A DNA stretch of 64,000 nucleotides from NCBI RefSeq assembly GCF_900176485.1, contig NZ_FWYD01000008.1, forward strand, positions 1 to 64,000, given 5' to 3'. Position 1 is the first letter of the stretch. The number at the start of each line of letters is the position of its first letter. Shown here in pieces: positions 8,028 to 17,006 of the stretch. The notes beneath the pieces are model-generated. The model was not told the DNA's origin. It worked only from the letters and a program-made list of their open reading frames with translations, and ran no database searches. Made by a program: the position numbers and the translations under genes. Source of the stretch: Primorskyibacter flagellatus. Lineage in GTDB: Bacteria > Pseudomonadota > Alphaproteobacteria > Rhodobacterales > Rhodobacteraceae.

Positions 8028-9641
8028 CTATCGTGGTTCGCTGCGAAGGCCCTTGAAGATCGTGTAGCACATCACCAGCATGAGGACCGAGAATGGCAGG
8101 CCGGTGGCTGTAACACCCGCCTGTAGGGCTGACAAACCACCACCGATCAAAAGCACAATGGCGATCAACCCTTCGACGACACACCAGAAGATGCGCTGTG
8201 GCACCGGAGCATCGACCTTGCCACCCGCCGTGATCGTATCGACCACAAGCGAACCGGAATCCGAGGATGTCACGAAAAACACAAGCGCAAGGAAGATTGC
8301 AATGGTCGATGCGATCTTGGTGAATGGCAACTCGTTGAGCATCCCGAAGAGTGAAAGCTCGGGCGAATAACTGTCGATCACGTTGGCTTTGACCAGCGAC
8401 GTTTCGGGGCTGGTGATAATCTGCTCAATCGCAACACCGCCGAACACCCCCATCCAGATGAAGATGATAAGCGACGGGATCAGCAAGACGCAGATGATGA
8501 ACTCTCGCACCGTGCGGCCTCTGGAGACGCGGGCGATGAACATGCCGACGAACGGTGCCCAAGAGATCCACCACGCCCAATAGAACGCGGTCCAGCTTTG
8601 ACGATACGCATCGTCCGTACGGCCGAACGGGTTCGACAGCGGAATGATTTCTCTGGTGTAGGCGACAAGCCCTGTCCAAAACCCGTTCAGACCAACCAGC
8701 GTCGGTCCAACAAGCAGAACGAAGAGGAAGAAGAGGACAGCAAGGATCATGTTGAGTTCAGAAAGAACTTTCACGCCGCCATCAAGGCCGCGATAGACCG
8801 ACACCAGAGCCACCGCTGTCACAAGAATGATGATGACAACCTGCGCGTTGGTCGAGATTTCCAGCCCGAAGGCAAAGTTGAAGCCTGCATTGGCCTGTTG
8901 TGCGCCAAGGCCCAAGGATGTTGCCAGCCCGAACAGCGTAGCGAAGACCGCCAGAATATCGATGCAATGACCCCACCAGCCCCAGACGCGATCACCCAGG
9001 ATCGGGTAAAAGCAAGAGCGGATGGAAAACGGCAAACCCTTATTATAGGTGAAAAGCGCCAGCGCCAGAGCCATGATGGCGTAGACTGCCCAGCCGTGCA
9101 GCCCCCAATGGTAAAAGGTTGCCGCCAGCCCCATGGCGCGTGCGGCCTCGACGTTTTCGGCGATGATACTGCCATCCTCCGCGATGGGGGAGGCAACGCC
9201 CAAGGGCCCCGAGACGTTCATGTGGTAGACAGGTTCGAGAACACCGAAAAACAGCAGGCCGATTCCCATACCGGCCGCGAAAAGCATCGCAAACCATGCG
9301 AGATAGGAATATTCCGGCACGGCGTCCTGTCCGCCCAGCCTGACCTTCGACATTGGCATAAAGATCAATGCGATACAGAATATCACGAAGAAATTCACGA
9401 CGATCATGAAGAACCAGTCAAGTTTGGTGATCGAAAAGTCGCGTACCGCCGCGAATGCGACCCCCGCCTGCTGCGGAAAGATGAGTGTGAGGATCACAAA
9501 GACGACTGCGGTGAGACCGGAAATGACAAATACCGGATTGTGAATATCGAACCCCAGAGGTCCAAGATTGCCGTCTATATTGTCTTGCCCAACCTCAAAG
9601 TCCGTTTCAATTTCGCCACTGTCGCTTGCCGGATCTACCAT
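8028..9641 (-). CDS. BCCT family transporter (betaine/choline/carnitine type)
   Basis: A 537-residue polytopic protein with about 12 helices. The family signature is clear: FYWAWWISWAPFVGMFIARV followed by SRGRTVREF. The N-terminal tail of about 50 residues is acidic and cytoplasmic. BCCT carriers import quaternary ammonium osmolytes (glycine betaine, choline, DMSP and relatives) with Na+ or H+. The start at 9641 has CAGGAGAC upstream. The C-terminal tail is short, so the osmosensory extension seen in BetP is absent, which favours constitutive or catabolic import. No choline or betaine catabolic genes adjoin it. Confidence 0.9.
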   Translation of the reverse strand: MVDPASDSGEIETDFEVGQDNIDGNLGPLGFDIHNPVFVISGLTAVVFVILTLIFPQQAGVAFAAVRDFSITKLDWFFMIVVNFFVIFCIALIFMPMSKVRLGGQDAVPEYSYLAWFAMLFAAGMGIGLLFFGVLEPVYHMNVSGPLGVASPIAEDGSIIAENVEAARAMGLAATFYHWGLHGWAVYAIMALALALFTYNKGLPFSIRSCFYPILGDRVWGWWGHCIDILAVFATLFGLATSLGLGAQQANAGFNFAFGLEISTNAQVVIIILVTAVALVSVYRGLDGGVKVLSELNMILAVLFFLFVLLVGPTLVGLNGFWTGLVAYTREIIPLSNPFGRTDDAYRQSWTAFYWAWWISWAPFVGMFIARVSRGRTVREFIICVLLIPSLIIFIWMGVFGGVAIEQIITSPETSLVKANVIDSYSPELSLFGMLNELPFTKIASTIAIFLALVFFVTSSDSGSLVVDTITAGGKVDAPVPQRIFWCVVEGLIAIVLLIGGGLSALQAGVTATGLPFSVLMLVMCYTIFKGLRSEPR

Positions 9642-10015
9642 GGAGTCTCCTGCTGTGTTCAGTTTCCAGCGTACCTTTGCACGACGGTCTCGCATCTTTT
9701 TCTATCGGTGCAGAGTTGCACGCTCACCTGCACACTGCAAGTTTTACGGGTAACCGTCTTGGCTTGTCCTCTGGGTCGGGCGTGGTCCGGGGCTGGGTCT
9801 TCACTGCCGCACGCCGCTTCATGCCCTGAGAAAACGAGAACATTGGGGCACGCGTCGCGGTGCGGCTAGATCGATTGAAAAAACGGAGACTTTCGGCGCT
9901 GCCGACCATGCGGCGCGGCGCTTGCGGCGGGCGACCGGTCTGGGCCGCCACGAGTTTTGCTTTGTCCGCTCGCGATGCGACCTGCTCGAGGCGTGGGCCT
10001 CTCTGCGTGGCGCTA
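9642..10015. other. Intergenic region upstream of the BCCT gene, no gene seen
   Basis: About 370 bases between the 3' end of an SDR gene and the 5' end of the BCCT gene. Short overlapping frames occur on both strands but none has a ribosome binding site or a recognisable protein. The stretch 9708-9757 has several TGCAC/GTGCA repeats and a small ACGG-N4-CCGT inverted repeat, possible operator material for the BCCT promoter. Nothing stronger can be said. Confidence 0.4.
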
Positions 10016-10759
10016 TCAACCGCGCCCGATATAGGGCATGGCGCTGGCCATCACCGTCATGAACTGGACGTTCGCCTCTAACGGCAGCGACGCCATGTGC
10101 AGGACGGATTTGCCGACATTGGACACATCCATCACCGGCTCTACCGCGATGGACCCATCGGCTTGCGGCACGCCCTTGGTCATCTTGCGCGCCATCTCTG
10201 TCAGCGCATTGCCGATGTCGATCTGCCCGCAGGCGATGTTGAACGCGCGCCCGTCAAGCGAGATCGTTCGCGTCAGCCCGGTAATCGCGTGCTTTGAGGC
10301 GGTATATGCCACCGACCCCCACCGCGGGACATGCGCGGAAATCGAACCATTGTTGATGATGCGTCCGCCCTGCGGGTCTTGCCGCCGCATCTGACCAAAG
10401 GCCGCGCGGGCGCACAGGAACGACCCGTTCAGGTTGACATTCATCAGGTTCATCCAGTCGTCGACGGCGATCTCGTCGATGGGCGCGCCCTTCAGGCTGA
10501 CACCGGCGTTGTTGAACAAGGTATCCACCCGCCCCCATTCACCCGCCGCCTTGGCGAAGATCGCGTCGACCTCCTCCGGAACGGTCACGTCACCTGACAG
10601 GACCAAAGCGTTGTCATAGTCGCCTGCGGTCTCCTCCAGTGCCTGCGCGCGACGACCGACAAGGCCGACCTTCCAACCCGCTTCCAGGAACGTGCGGGCA
10701 GTGGATTGTCCGATACCGCTACCCGCGCCTGTGATGATGATGCTTTTGGGGTCGCTCAT
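10016..10759 (-). CDS. SDR family oxidoreductase
   Basis: A 247-residue classical short-chain dehydrogenase. The cofactor motif TGAGSGIG is at residues 10-17, NNAG near 88, catalytic Ser in NNGSISAH near 139-140, and YTASK supplies the Tyr and Lys. It lies 12 bases downstream of the xylonate-type dehydratase on the same strand, so it belongs to the acid-sugar operon and most likely oxidises a sugar or sugar acid with NAD(P)+. One candidate is the sugar dehydrogenase step that precedes the lactonase and dehydratase. The substrate is inferred from context only. Confidence 0.85.
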   Translation of the reverse strand: MSDPKSIIITGAGSGIGQSTARTFLEAGWKVGLVGRRAQALEETAGDYDNALVLSGDVTVPEEVDAIFAKAAGEWGRVDTLFNNAGVSLKGAPIDEIAVDDWMNLMNVNLNGSFLCARAAFGQMRRQDPQGGRIINNGSISAHVPRWGSVAYTASKHAITGLTRTISLDGRAFNIACGQIDIGNALTEMARKMTKGVPQADGSIAVEPVMDVSNVGKSVLHMASLPLEANVQFMTVMASAMPYIGRG

Positions 10760-10771
10760 GGGTTGGTCCCT

Positions 10772-12553
10772 TCAGTGGTTGTCGCGTGGCAGGTTGCGAA
10801 CAACCCGTTGATAGGTGGTGGCCAGTTCCAGACAGCCGCCATCCGATAGCTGCCCGACATGGGTGCGGTAGATCTCTTGCCACGGGGTCTGGCTGACAAT
10901 CTCGGGCGCCTGCCATGCGTCGATGCGGGCCTGCCAGTCGGCGTCATCCACCAGCGCGTTCAGCGTCGAGTCGTTGAGGTTCAGCCGCACGCGGTCGCCG
11001 GTTTTCAGATAGGCCAGACCACCGCCCACCACTGCCTCGGGCGAGGCGTTCAGGATAGAGGGGCTTTCGGAAGTGCCTGACTGTCGGCCATCCCCCACGG
11101 TGGGCAAGTGCTGCACACCCCGCTTGATGACGGCGTCCGGCGGCTGCATGTTCACCACCTCGGCAGAACCGGGATAGCCCACACATCCGACATTGCGGAT
11201 GAAGAGGATGCAGTTCTCGTCAATCTCAAGCGACGGGTCGTTCAACCGGTCATGGTAATCCTCGGGGCCTTCAAAGACGATGGCTCGCGCCTCGTAGATG
11301 CCTTCGCTACCGGGTTCGGACAGGAACCGTTTCTGGAAGTCCGGCGAAATGACCGAAGTTTTCATCAACGCAGAGTCGAACAGGTTGCCGGAGAGGACCA
11401 GAAAGCCTGCATTCTTCCGCATCGGATCATCATATGTCTTGATGACGCGCGTATCGCGGCTTTCCCAGCCGGACAGGTTCTCGCTCATCGATTTGCCGGT
11501 CACGGTCATGACGTCCTCGTGCAGACGGCCCGCCTTTTTAAGCTCTCCCATCACCGCGGGCACCCCGCCCGCGCGATAGAAGCTTTCGCCCAGATATTCG
11601 CCCGCTGGCTGCATATTGACCAGAAGCGGCACATCGAAGCCGATCTTCTGCCAATCGGTCACATCCAGTTCCACCCCGGCATGGCGCGCGACGGCTTGCA
11701 AATGCGGCGGCGCGTTGGTGGACCCGCCGATGGCGGAGTTCACGACAATGGCGTTTTCGAACGCCTCGCGCGTCAGGATGTCCGAGGGTTTGAGGTCGTC
11801 ATAGACCATATCGACGATGCGGCGACCGGTTTGGTAGGCCATGTTCATCCGCTCGCGGAACGGTGCGGGGATCGCCGAACAGGTGGTCAGGGACATGCCC
11901 AGCGCCTCGGCCATGGCGTTCATCGTGCTGGCCGTGCCCATCGTGTTGCAATGACCAAGGCTGGGGGCGGACGCGCAAACCCGGCTCATGAATTCTTCGT
12001 AGTCGATCTTGCCTTCGGCCAGCAGGCGGCGGCTTTCCCAGACGATCGTGCCGGACCCTGCCAGTTTGCCGTTCCACCAGCCGTCCAGCATCGGGCCGCC
12101 GTTCAGCGCAATCGCGGGCAGGTCCACCGTTGCGGCCCCCATCAGCATCGCAGGCGTGGTCTTGTCACAACCGGTTGTCAGCACCACGCCGTCAATCGGA
12201 TAGCCGTGCAGCACCTCGACAAGGCTGAGATATTGAAGGTTGCGGTCCAGCGCCGCTGTCGGCCGTTTGCCGGTTTCCTGGATCGGATGCACCGGAAATT
12301 CCATCGGGATGCCGCCAGCGTCGCGGATGCCTGCCTTGACCCGGTCCATCAGGAAGACGTGGATCTTGTTGCACGGCGTCAGGTCGCTGCCGGTCTGGGC
12401 AATGCCGATCACCGGACGTTCGCCCTGCAATTCGTCGCGGGTGAAAGCCTGGTTCTGATACCGCTCGACATAGAGCGCGGTCATGCCGGGATTGTTGGGA
12501 TTGTCGAACCATTCCTGAGACCTGAATCGCTTGTTTGCACGCGTATCGCTCAT
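10772..12553 (-). CDS. xylD: D-xylonate-type dehydratase (IlvD/EDD family)
   Basis: A 593-residue Fe-S dehydratase that converts an aldonate such as D-xylonate to the 2-keto-3-deoxy acid. The order of conserved blocks closely follows my recollection of Caulobacter XylD: RFRSQEWFDNP, IGIAQTGSDLTPCNKIH, GGIPMEFPVHPI, LTTGCDKTTPA and GHCNTMGTASTMN. Cys61, Cys129 and Cys201 are the expected iron-sulfur ligands. The C-terminal LPTVGDGRQSGTSESPSILN block is also present. Related enzymes use L-arabonate, D-galactonate or D-gluconate, so the exact substrate is open. A TGGTATACCA operator lies 57 bases before the start, which puts it under the probable GntR control seen across the island. Confidence 0.87.
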   Translation of the reverse strand: MSDTRANKRFRSQEWFDNPNNPGMTALYVERYQNQAFTRDELQGERPVIGIAQTGSDLTPCNKIHVFLMDRVKAGIRDAGGIPMEFPVHPIQETGKRPTAALDRNLQYLSLVEVLHGYPIDGVVLTTGCDKTTPAMLMGAATVDLPAIALNGGPMLDGWWNGKLAGSGTIVWESRRLLAEGKIDYEEFMSRVCASAPSLGHCNTMGTASTMNAMAEALGMSLTTCSAIPAPFRERMNMAYQTGRRIVDMVYDDLKPSDILTREAFENAIVVNSAIGGSTNAPPHLQAVARHAGVELDVTDWQKIGFDVPLLVNMQPAGEYLGESFYRAGGVPAVMGELKKAGRLHEDVMTVTGKSMSENLSGWESRDTRVIKTYDDPMRKNAGFLVLSGNLFDSALMKTSVISPDFQKRFLSEPGSEGIYEARAIVFEGPEDYHDRLNDPSLEIDENCILFIRNVGCVGYPGSAEVVNMQPPDAVIKRGVQHLPTVGDGRQSGTSESPSILNASPEAVVGGGLAYLKTGDRVRLNLNDSTLNALVDDADWQARIDAWQAPEIVSQTPWQEIYRTHVGQLSDGGCLELATTYQRVVRNLPRDNH

Positions 12554-12609
12554 GTCGGTGAATCTCCCTGCGGATCGTATACGTTGGTTTCAGGTCCACC
12601 CTGTCAATT

Positions 12610-12619
12610 TGGTATACCA
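12610..12619. promoter_or_regulatory. TGGTATACCA operator, copy 1
   Basis: A perfect 10-bp palindrome TGGTATACCA, centred about 60 bases upstream of the xylonate-type dehydratase start at 12553. It matches four other copies at the promoters of this island and beside the GntR gene. GntR/FCD regulators typically bind such short AT-centred palindromes, so this is a likely operator. Confidence 0.75.
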
Positions 12620-12724
12620 TTTGCAAGGGCGTTTTCTGGACGAGGTACAAGGCCCCGGATCAGGTCCGGGGCGGGTTGTGATCCGAGGCAGGCGTTACGA
12701 GCCAGTCTCGGCAAAAGAGGCGCG

Positions 12725-13615
12725 TCAAGTGAAGGCGCTTTTCGCGCCAGCGCTTTCCTGTGTGCGAAAGATCGAGGACACATCGCTTGCAGGCGGTAAT
12801 GGCAGGCGGACCGGCACCTGTTCCAGCCGAGGCGTCAGACAGGGTGCGCCGGTGACCGTGCGGGCCTGCACGTCTTGCCACAATTCGGCTTGCGACAAGC
12901 GGTGAAAATAGGAATTCGACCCCAGCAGCGGCCATGCGTCAGCACTTGCAAGTTCGTAGAACAGGATCAGCCGGTTGCGATCGCTGAGGTTCGGCGCGGA
13001 CCCGTGAAGCGTACGGACGTGATGCACGGTCATGCTGCCCGCCTTCCCGGTCAGCGTCACGGCCCGATCCCGGTGGAAATCCGGATCATCCGGATCGACC
13101 GCCCCCGCGAACACGTCGTTCAGGTTGTGGCTGAGGACCGGTCCGCGATGCGATCCGGGGATGACCATCAACGGCCCGTTATCCTCGGTCACATCTTCCA
13201 GCATCAGACCAAAGGCCAGAAGGTCATCATTCGTATGTGGATAAAATGCCCAGTCCTGATGCCATTCCACCGCGCGCCCGCCGCCCGGTGCCTTGGTGTT
13301 CAGCTTGGAGGTCAAGATCATCGTATCCGGCCCCAGCAGGTCGTTCAGCACCTGCGTCATCCGGGAATTGCGCAGAACATCCCAGAAATAGGGATTCTGC
13401 TTATGCGGCACCTTCACCCGCGTCAGGCGCGGCGTTGCCGCACTGTGGCCGCGATCCAGATCATAAAGCGCATTGCTTTCGCTCACAGTGCGCGACCCTT
13501 CGATATAGTCGTAGGTCAGGCGTCGCAATTCGGCCAACTGATCAGGGCTGACAGCGTCCTCAACCAGCAAATAGCCATTCTCGGCAAAGTCGCGTTTCTG
13601 TGCATCGCTTAGCAT
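12725..13615 (-). CDS. Phytanoyl-CoA dioxygenase (PhyH) family protein
   Basis: A 296-residue Fe(II)/2-oxoglutarate-dependent oxygenase. The metal triad is visible as WHQDW (His and Asp) and RTLHGSAPN (distal His), with the 2-oxoglutarate-binding Arg a few residues later in SDRNR. The family hydroxylates diverse small molecules, including ectoine and modified sugars or lipids. The start at 13615 has GGAGGAG upstream. An earlier in-frame start at 13666 overlaps the neighbouring gene and is less likely. It lies in the acid-sugar cluster between two dehydrogenase genes and the dehydratase, all on the same strand, so a role in processing an unusual sugar-derived substrate is plausible but unproven. 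Confidence 0.85.
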   Translation of the reverse strand: MLSDAQKRDFAENGYLLVEDAVSPDQLAELRRLTYDYIEGSRTVSESNALYDLDRGHSAATPRLTRVKVPHKQNPYFWDVLRNSRMTQVLNDLLGPDTMILTSKLNTKAPGGGRAVEWHQDWAFYPHTNDDLLAFGLMLEDVTEDNGPLMVIPGSHRGPVLSHNLNDVFAGAVDPDDPDFHRDRAVTLTGKAGSMTVHHVRTLHGSAPNLSDRNRLILFYELASADAWPLLGSNSYFHRLSQAELWQDVQARTVTGAPCLTPRLEQVPVRLPLPPASDVSSIFRTQESAGAKSAFT

Positions 13616-13640
13616 GATTTCTCCTCCCTTGGCGGTAAGC

Positions 13641-14567
13641 TCAGCTCTTGGCGTGGTTCGCGACAATGGCTGCCAGATCCAGCCCGTTCATCTCTGCCAC
13701 ATGGTCGGCCAGCATCGGGACGTAGTGATCGCCCTTGCCCGCGCCTTCGGCCAGCGTGAAATAATGCTTGATCGCCGCCCCCATGATATTGGCCACGCCA
13801 GCATCACTGGCCATGTTTGCGGCATAGCGCACATCCTTGGAAGCGTTTGCGATGGCGAATTTATGCGCATCACGATCCCGGCCCACGGCATATTTCATAA
13901 ACGTGTCGAAGAACCCGTTGCCCAACCGGCTGGAGCCGATCACCTGTTCGATCATCTGCGGCGCCAGTCCGACGCCCGCTCCCAGCGTCACCGCCTCTGC
14001 ATACAGCGCGGCATAGCCCATCGAGATGAAATTCATAATCAGCTTCATCTGATGCGCTGACCCGCTCTCGCCCACATGGTTGATATTCCCGGCCCAACAT
14101 TCGACGACCGGCAGGATCTTTCGATAGGTCGCGTCATCGCAACCGATCATCGCATCCAACGTGCCCTCTTCGGCCTCTTTCGGCGTGCGGCCCAATGGGG
14201 CGTCGACCAGCGTCATGCCCTTCTCGGCCAGTTCTGCCGCCAAGGCGGTGGTCGAGGTCGGATCGGCAGTCGTCGCATCCAACACGATCAGGCCTTTGCA
14301 ACCGCCTGCGAGGATACCGTCTTCGCCGCGAATGATCGCCTCCACCTGGGGCGAGTTGGACAGGCACAGATGGATCATGTCGCATTGCGCGGCCATTTCC
14401 GCAGGCGTCTCGACCTCCGTCGCCCCCTTCGAAAGCAGATCTTCGACCGGCACGCGGTTGCGGTTGCCCTTCACCACCAGAGGATAGCCGCCGCGCAGGA
14501 TACTGGCCGCCATTCCGTGCCCCATAAGGCCCACGCCGATGAAGCCAATGACTGGTTTATCACTCAT
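13641..14567 (-). CDS. Beta-hydroxyacid dehydrogenase (HIBADH/LtnD/GarR type), copy 1
   Basis: A 308-residue NAD(P)-dependent dehydrogenase of the 3-hydroxyisobutyrate family. It has the N-terminal nucleotide motif GFIGVGLMGHGMA, the substrate loop DAPLGRTPKEAEEGTL and the catalytic Lys region GSAHQMKLIMNF. The family includes L-threonate 2-dehydrogenase, tartronate semialdehyde reductase and 3-hydroxyisobutyrate dehydrogenase. The start at 14567 has GAGAGGAAAG upstream. A close paralogue lies at 24850-25737, so the island carries two with probably different substrates. Context supports oxidation or reduction of a short acid sugar. Confidence 0.85.
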   Translation of the reverse strand: MSDKPVIGFIGVGLMGHGMAASILRGGYPLVVKGNRNRVPVEDLLSKGATEVETPAEMAAQCDMIHLCLSNSPQVEAIIRGEDGILAGGCKGLIVLDATTADPTSTTALAAELAEKGMTLVDAPLGRTPKEAEEGTLDAMIGCDDATYRKILPVVECWAGNINHVGESGSAHQMKLIMNFISMGYAALYAEAVTLGAGVGLAPQMIEQVIGSSRLGNGFFDTFMKYAVGRDRDAHKFAIANASKDVRYAANMASDAGVANIMGAAIKHYFTLAEGAGKGDHYVPMLADHVAEMNGLDLAAIVANHAKS

Positions 14568-14583
14568 AGTCTTTCCTCTCAGG

Positions 14584-15345
14584 TCAAAGCGAAACGGAAA
14601 TGCCGCCATCCACGAACAGCGTATGCCCGTTGACAAAGGTCGACGCGTCCGAACACAGGAAAACACACGCGCCCACCAACTCGTCGATCTGGCCCCAACG
14701 GCCGGCGGGGGTGCGTTTTTCCAGCCAGGCACTGAACTCCGGATCGGCGACAAGCGCGGCATTCAACGGCGTGTCGAAATAGCCCGGTGCGATGGCATTG
14801 CAGGTCAGCCCGTGCTTGGCCCAGTCGGTCGCCATGCCCTTGGTCAGGTTCGCCACCGCCCCCTTGGAGGCCGTGTAGGGCGCAATTCCGGGCCGGGCCA
14901 AAGCTGTCTGAACACTGGCGATGTTGACGATCTTGCCGCGCCCGCGCCCGATCATGTGCCGCGCCACGGCTTGCCCGACATAAAAAACCGAATTCACGTT
15001 CGTCCGCATCAGCGTATCAAACCTGTCGGGTGGGAAGTCTTCCAACGGACTGCGGTGCTGCATGCCCGCATTATTCACCAGAATATCGAAAGCGCCATGT
15101 TCGGCTTCGAACCCGTCAATCGCGCTTGCCACCGCCTTGGCGTCGCAAACGTCAAAGACCAGCGTATCGATCGTGTAGCCGTCGCTGCGCAGTGTTTGCG
15201 CGGCTTCTTCCAGCCGCTCGGCGTTGCGGGCATTCAGAACAACGCTTGCGCCTGCCTCCGCCAATCCTCGCGCCAGCGCAAAGCCGATGCCCATGGATGA
15301 TCCTGTGACCAAAGCCCTGCGACCGGTCAGATCGAAAATTTTCAT
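14584..15345 (-). CDS. SDR oxidoreductase, gluconate 5-dehydrogenase-like
   Basis: A 253-residue short-chain dehydrogenase beginning MKIFDLTGRRALVTGSSMGI, which resembles gluconate 5-dehydrogenase (IdnO/Gno). Cofactor Gly motif TGSSMGIG, NNAG, Ser in IASVQTALA and YTASK are intact. The start at 15345 is preceded by AAGGAGAC. A TGGTATACCA operator sits 69 bases upstream, shared with the divergently transcribed enolase-superfamily gene. It is the first gene of the minus-strand half of the island, so it is likely induced with the rest. The sugar acid it oxidises or reduces cannot be told from sequence. Confidence 0.85.
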   Translation of the reverse strand: MKIFDLTGRRALVTGSSMGIGFALARGLAEAGASVVLNARNAERLEEAAQTLRSDGYTIDTLVFDVCDAKAVASAIDGFEAEHGAFDILVNNAGMQHRSPLEDFPPDRFDTLMRTNVNSVFYVGQAVARHMIGRGRGKIVNIASVQTALARPGIAPYTASKGAVANLTKGMATDWAKHGLTCNAIAPGYFDTPLNAALVADPEFSAWLEKRTPAGRWGQIDELVGACVFLCSDASTFVNGHTLFVDGGISVSL

Positions 15346-15803
15346 GTAGTCTCCTTCGCTGTGGATCCGACAGCATTGATGAAACCGCCAAAAGGCTGCT
15401 TGATGATCTCGAAAAATGGTATACCATTTCTGTCGCAATGCAAGCCGCGACGATCGACCGGGCCACCGGGCGGCACGCAGGGAGACAACAATGACCGCGA
15501 GTTTCACAACAAACGCCCAGCGGACGCGCTGGCACATGGCCGGGCGACGGCTTGACGAACGGGATGTTGCGTCCGCATGCTGACTTTTGTGACCGCTTTC
15601 TTGGTCCTGCGCCACTCCGCAAGACCCGATGTCTGGGAGAAGACCGGTTTGGGGGCGTCCGTTACGTTTGGAAAGCTCTATGCTGGCGGGGCGCTATACG
15701 GCGTGAACCTGTCCGGCGCAGCGCGATGCCGGATCAACCATAAAACGGTCACGTCGATGCTGTTGGTTGTCGTGCTGGCCATTGTTTTTGCCACGGGAAC
15801 AAC
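15346..15803. promoter_or_regulatory. Divergent promoter region of the acid-sugar island
   Basis: About 458 bases between two divergent operons. The 70 bases next to the SDR start hold the strongest operator of the island (listed separately). The rest (15430-15803) contains short open frames on the plus strand, none with a convincing ribosome binding site or recognisable product. It may be a long leader for the mandelate racemase-family gene or a degraded gene. Nothing else is seen. Confidence 0.45.
15414..15429. promoter_or_regulatory. TGGTATACCA operator, copy 2 (16-bp perfect palindrome)
   Basis: AAATGGTATACCATTT is perfectly palindromic over 16 bases, the longest of the five copies. It lies between the divergent SDR (start 15345) and enolase-superfamily dehydratase (start 15804) genes. 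A regulator bound here could control both directions. Confidence 0.8.
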
Positions 15804-17006
15804 ATGAAGATCACCGCGCTGGAAACCATTCGCATTGCCGAACGACCAAACCTTCTGTGGTTACAGGTCCATACGGACGAAGGCATCACGGGTCTGGGCG
15901 AAACCTTTCGTGGTGCCGCGGCCGTCGAGGCCTATATCCACGAGACGCTGGCCCCGCAGATGCTGGGCGAAGATCCCGCCCGGATCGAACATCTGTCGCA
16001 GCGCGCCAAAGGGTATCTGGGTTTCAGGTCTTCGGGGGCCGAGGTGCGCGGCAACTCGGCCTTCGACATCGCGCTTTACGACCTCTGGGGCAAGGCCACC
16101 GGGCAACCCGTCGCGCAGCTTCTGGGCGGGTTCACGCGCGACCGCATCCGCACCTACAACACCTGTGCCGGCACCGAATACATGAAGACCGATACCGGGC
16201 AGCGGACTGCCAATTTCGGGCTGACCAAGGGCGGCGAATACGACGACCTGAACGGATTTTTGCACCGCGCGGACGAGCTGGCGCATTCGCTGCTGGACGA
16301 TGGTATAACAGCGATGAAGATCTGGCCATTCGACTTCGCGGCCGAAAAGACCGGCGGGCAAGACATCATGGCCGAGGATCTGAAATCCGCGCTGGAACCT
16401 TTCGACAAGATCCGCAAAGCGGTGGGCGACAAGATGGAGATCATGGTCGAGTTCCACTCGATGTGGAAGCTGCTGCCCGCGATGAAAATCGCCCGTGCGC
16501 TTGCGCCATACCGCACCTATTGGCACGAAGACCCGATCAAGATGGACAGCCTTTCGCTGCTCAAACGCTATGCCGAGGCCAGCGAAGCGCCGATTTGCGC
16601 CTCGGAAACACTGGGCGAGCTTGGCGCTTTCCGGGACCTGCTGGAAACCGGCGTGGCGGGCATCATCATGTTGGACATCGCCTGGTGCGGCGGTCTGACC
16701 GAAGCCCGTAAAATCGCCCATATGGCCGAAGCCTGGCACCTGCCCGTGGCACCGCATGATTGCACCGGGCCGGTGGTACTGACAGCCTCTACCCACCTGT
16801 CGCTGGCTGCGTCCAACGCCTTGGTGCAGGAAAGCGTGCGCGCCTACTACCGCACCTGGTATCGCGATCTTCTGACCGCGCTTCCCGATATAGCCGGCGG
16901 CACCATCACCGTCCCTCCCGGCCCCGGCCTGGGGACAGAACTCAACCCCGACCTCGACAAAGCCTTCAACACCTCTCGCAGGATTTCAACGAAAGACGAA
17001 CGATGA
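15804..17006 (+). CDS. Enolase-superfamily sugar-acid dehydratase (mandelate racemase/MLE family)
   Basis: A 400-residue protein with the enolase-superfamily capping domain (1-130) and TIM barrel. Metal ligands are visible as Glu in MVEFHS, Glu in WHEDPIK and Glu in CASETLG. A Lys in AMKIWPF and an Asp-His pair (LDIAWCGG and APHDCTGP) complete the mandelate-racemase-type acid/base set. The subgroup dehydrates acid sugars such as galactonate, fuconate, rhamnonate or arabinonate. It opens the plus-strand operon and overlaps the next gene by ATGA. Context with a KDF-type SDR and a diketo-acid hydrolase favours a deoxyaldonate or pentonate substrate, but this is inference. Confidence 0.85.
   Translation: MKITALETIRIAERPNLLWLQVHTDEGITGLGETFRGAAAVEAYIHETLAPQMLGEDPARIEHLSQRAKGYLGFRSSGAEVRGNSAFDIALYDLWGKATGQPVAQLLGGFTRDRIRTYNTCAGTEYMKTDTGQRTANFGLTKGGEYDDLNGFLHRADELAHSLLDDGITAMKIWPFDFAAEKTGGQDIMAEDLKSALEPFDKIRKAVGDKMEIMVEFHSMWKLLPAMKIARALAPYRTYWHEDPIKMDSLSLLKRYAEASEAPICASETLGELGAFRDLLETGVAGIIMLDIAWCGGLTEARKIAHMAEAWHLPVAPHDCTGPVVLTASTHLSLAASNALVQESVRAYYRTWYRDLLTALPDIAGGTITVPPGPGLGTELNPDLDKAFNTSRRISTKDER

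Noticed and set aside
15577-15807. 76-residue hydrophobic frame before the enolase-superfamily gene
   Set aside because: No ribosome binding site, overlaps the next start and has unlike codon use; more likely leader sequence.
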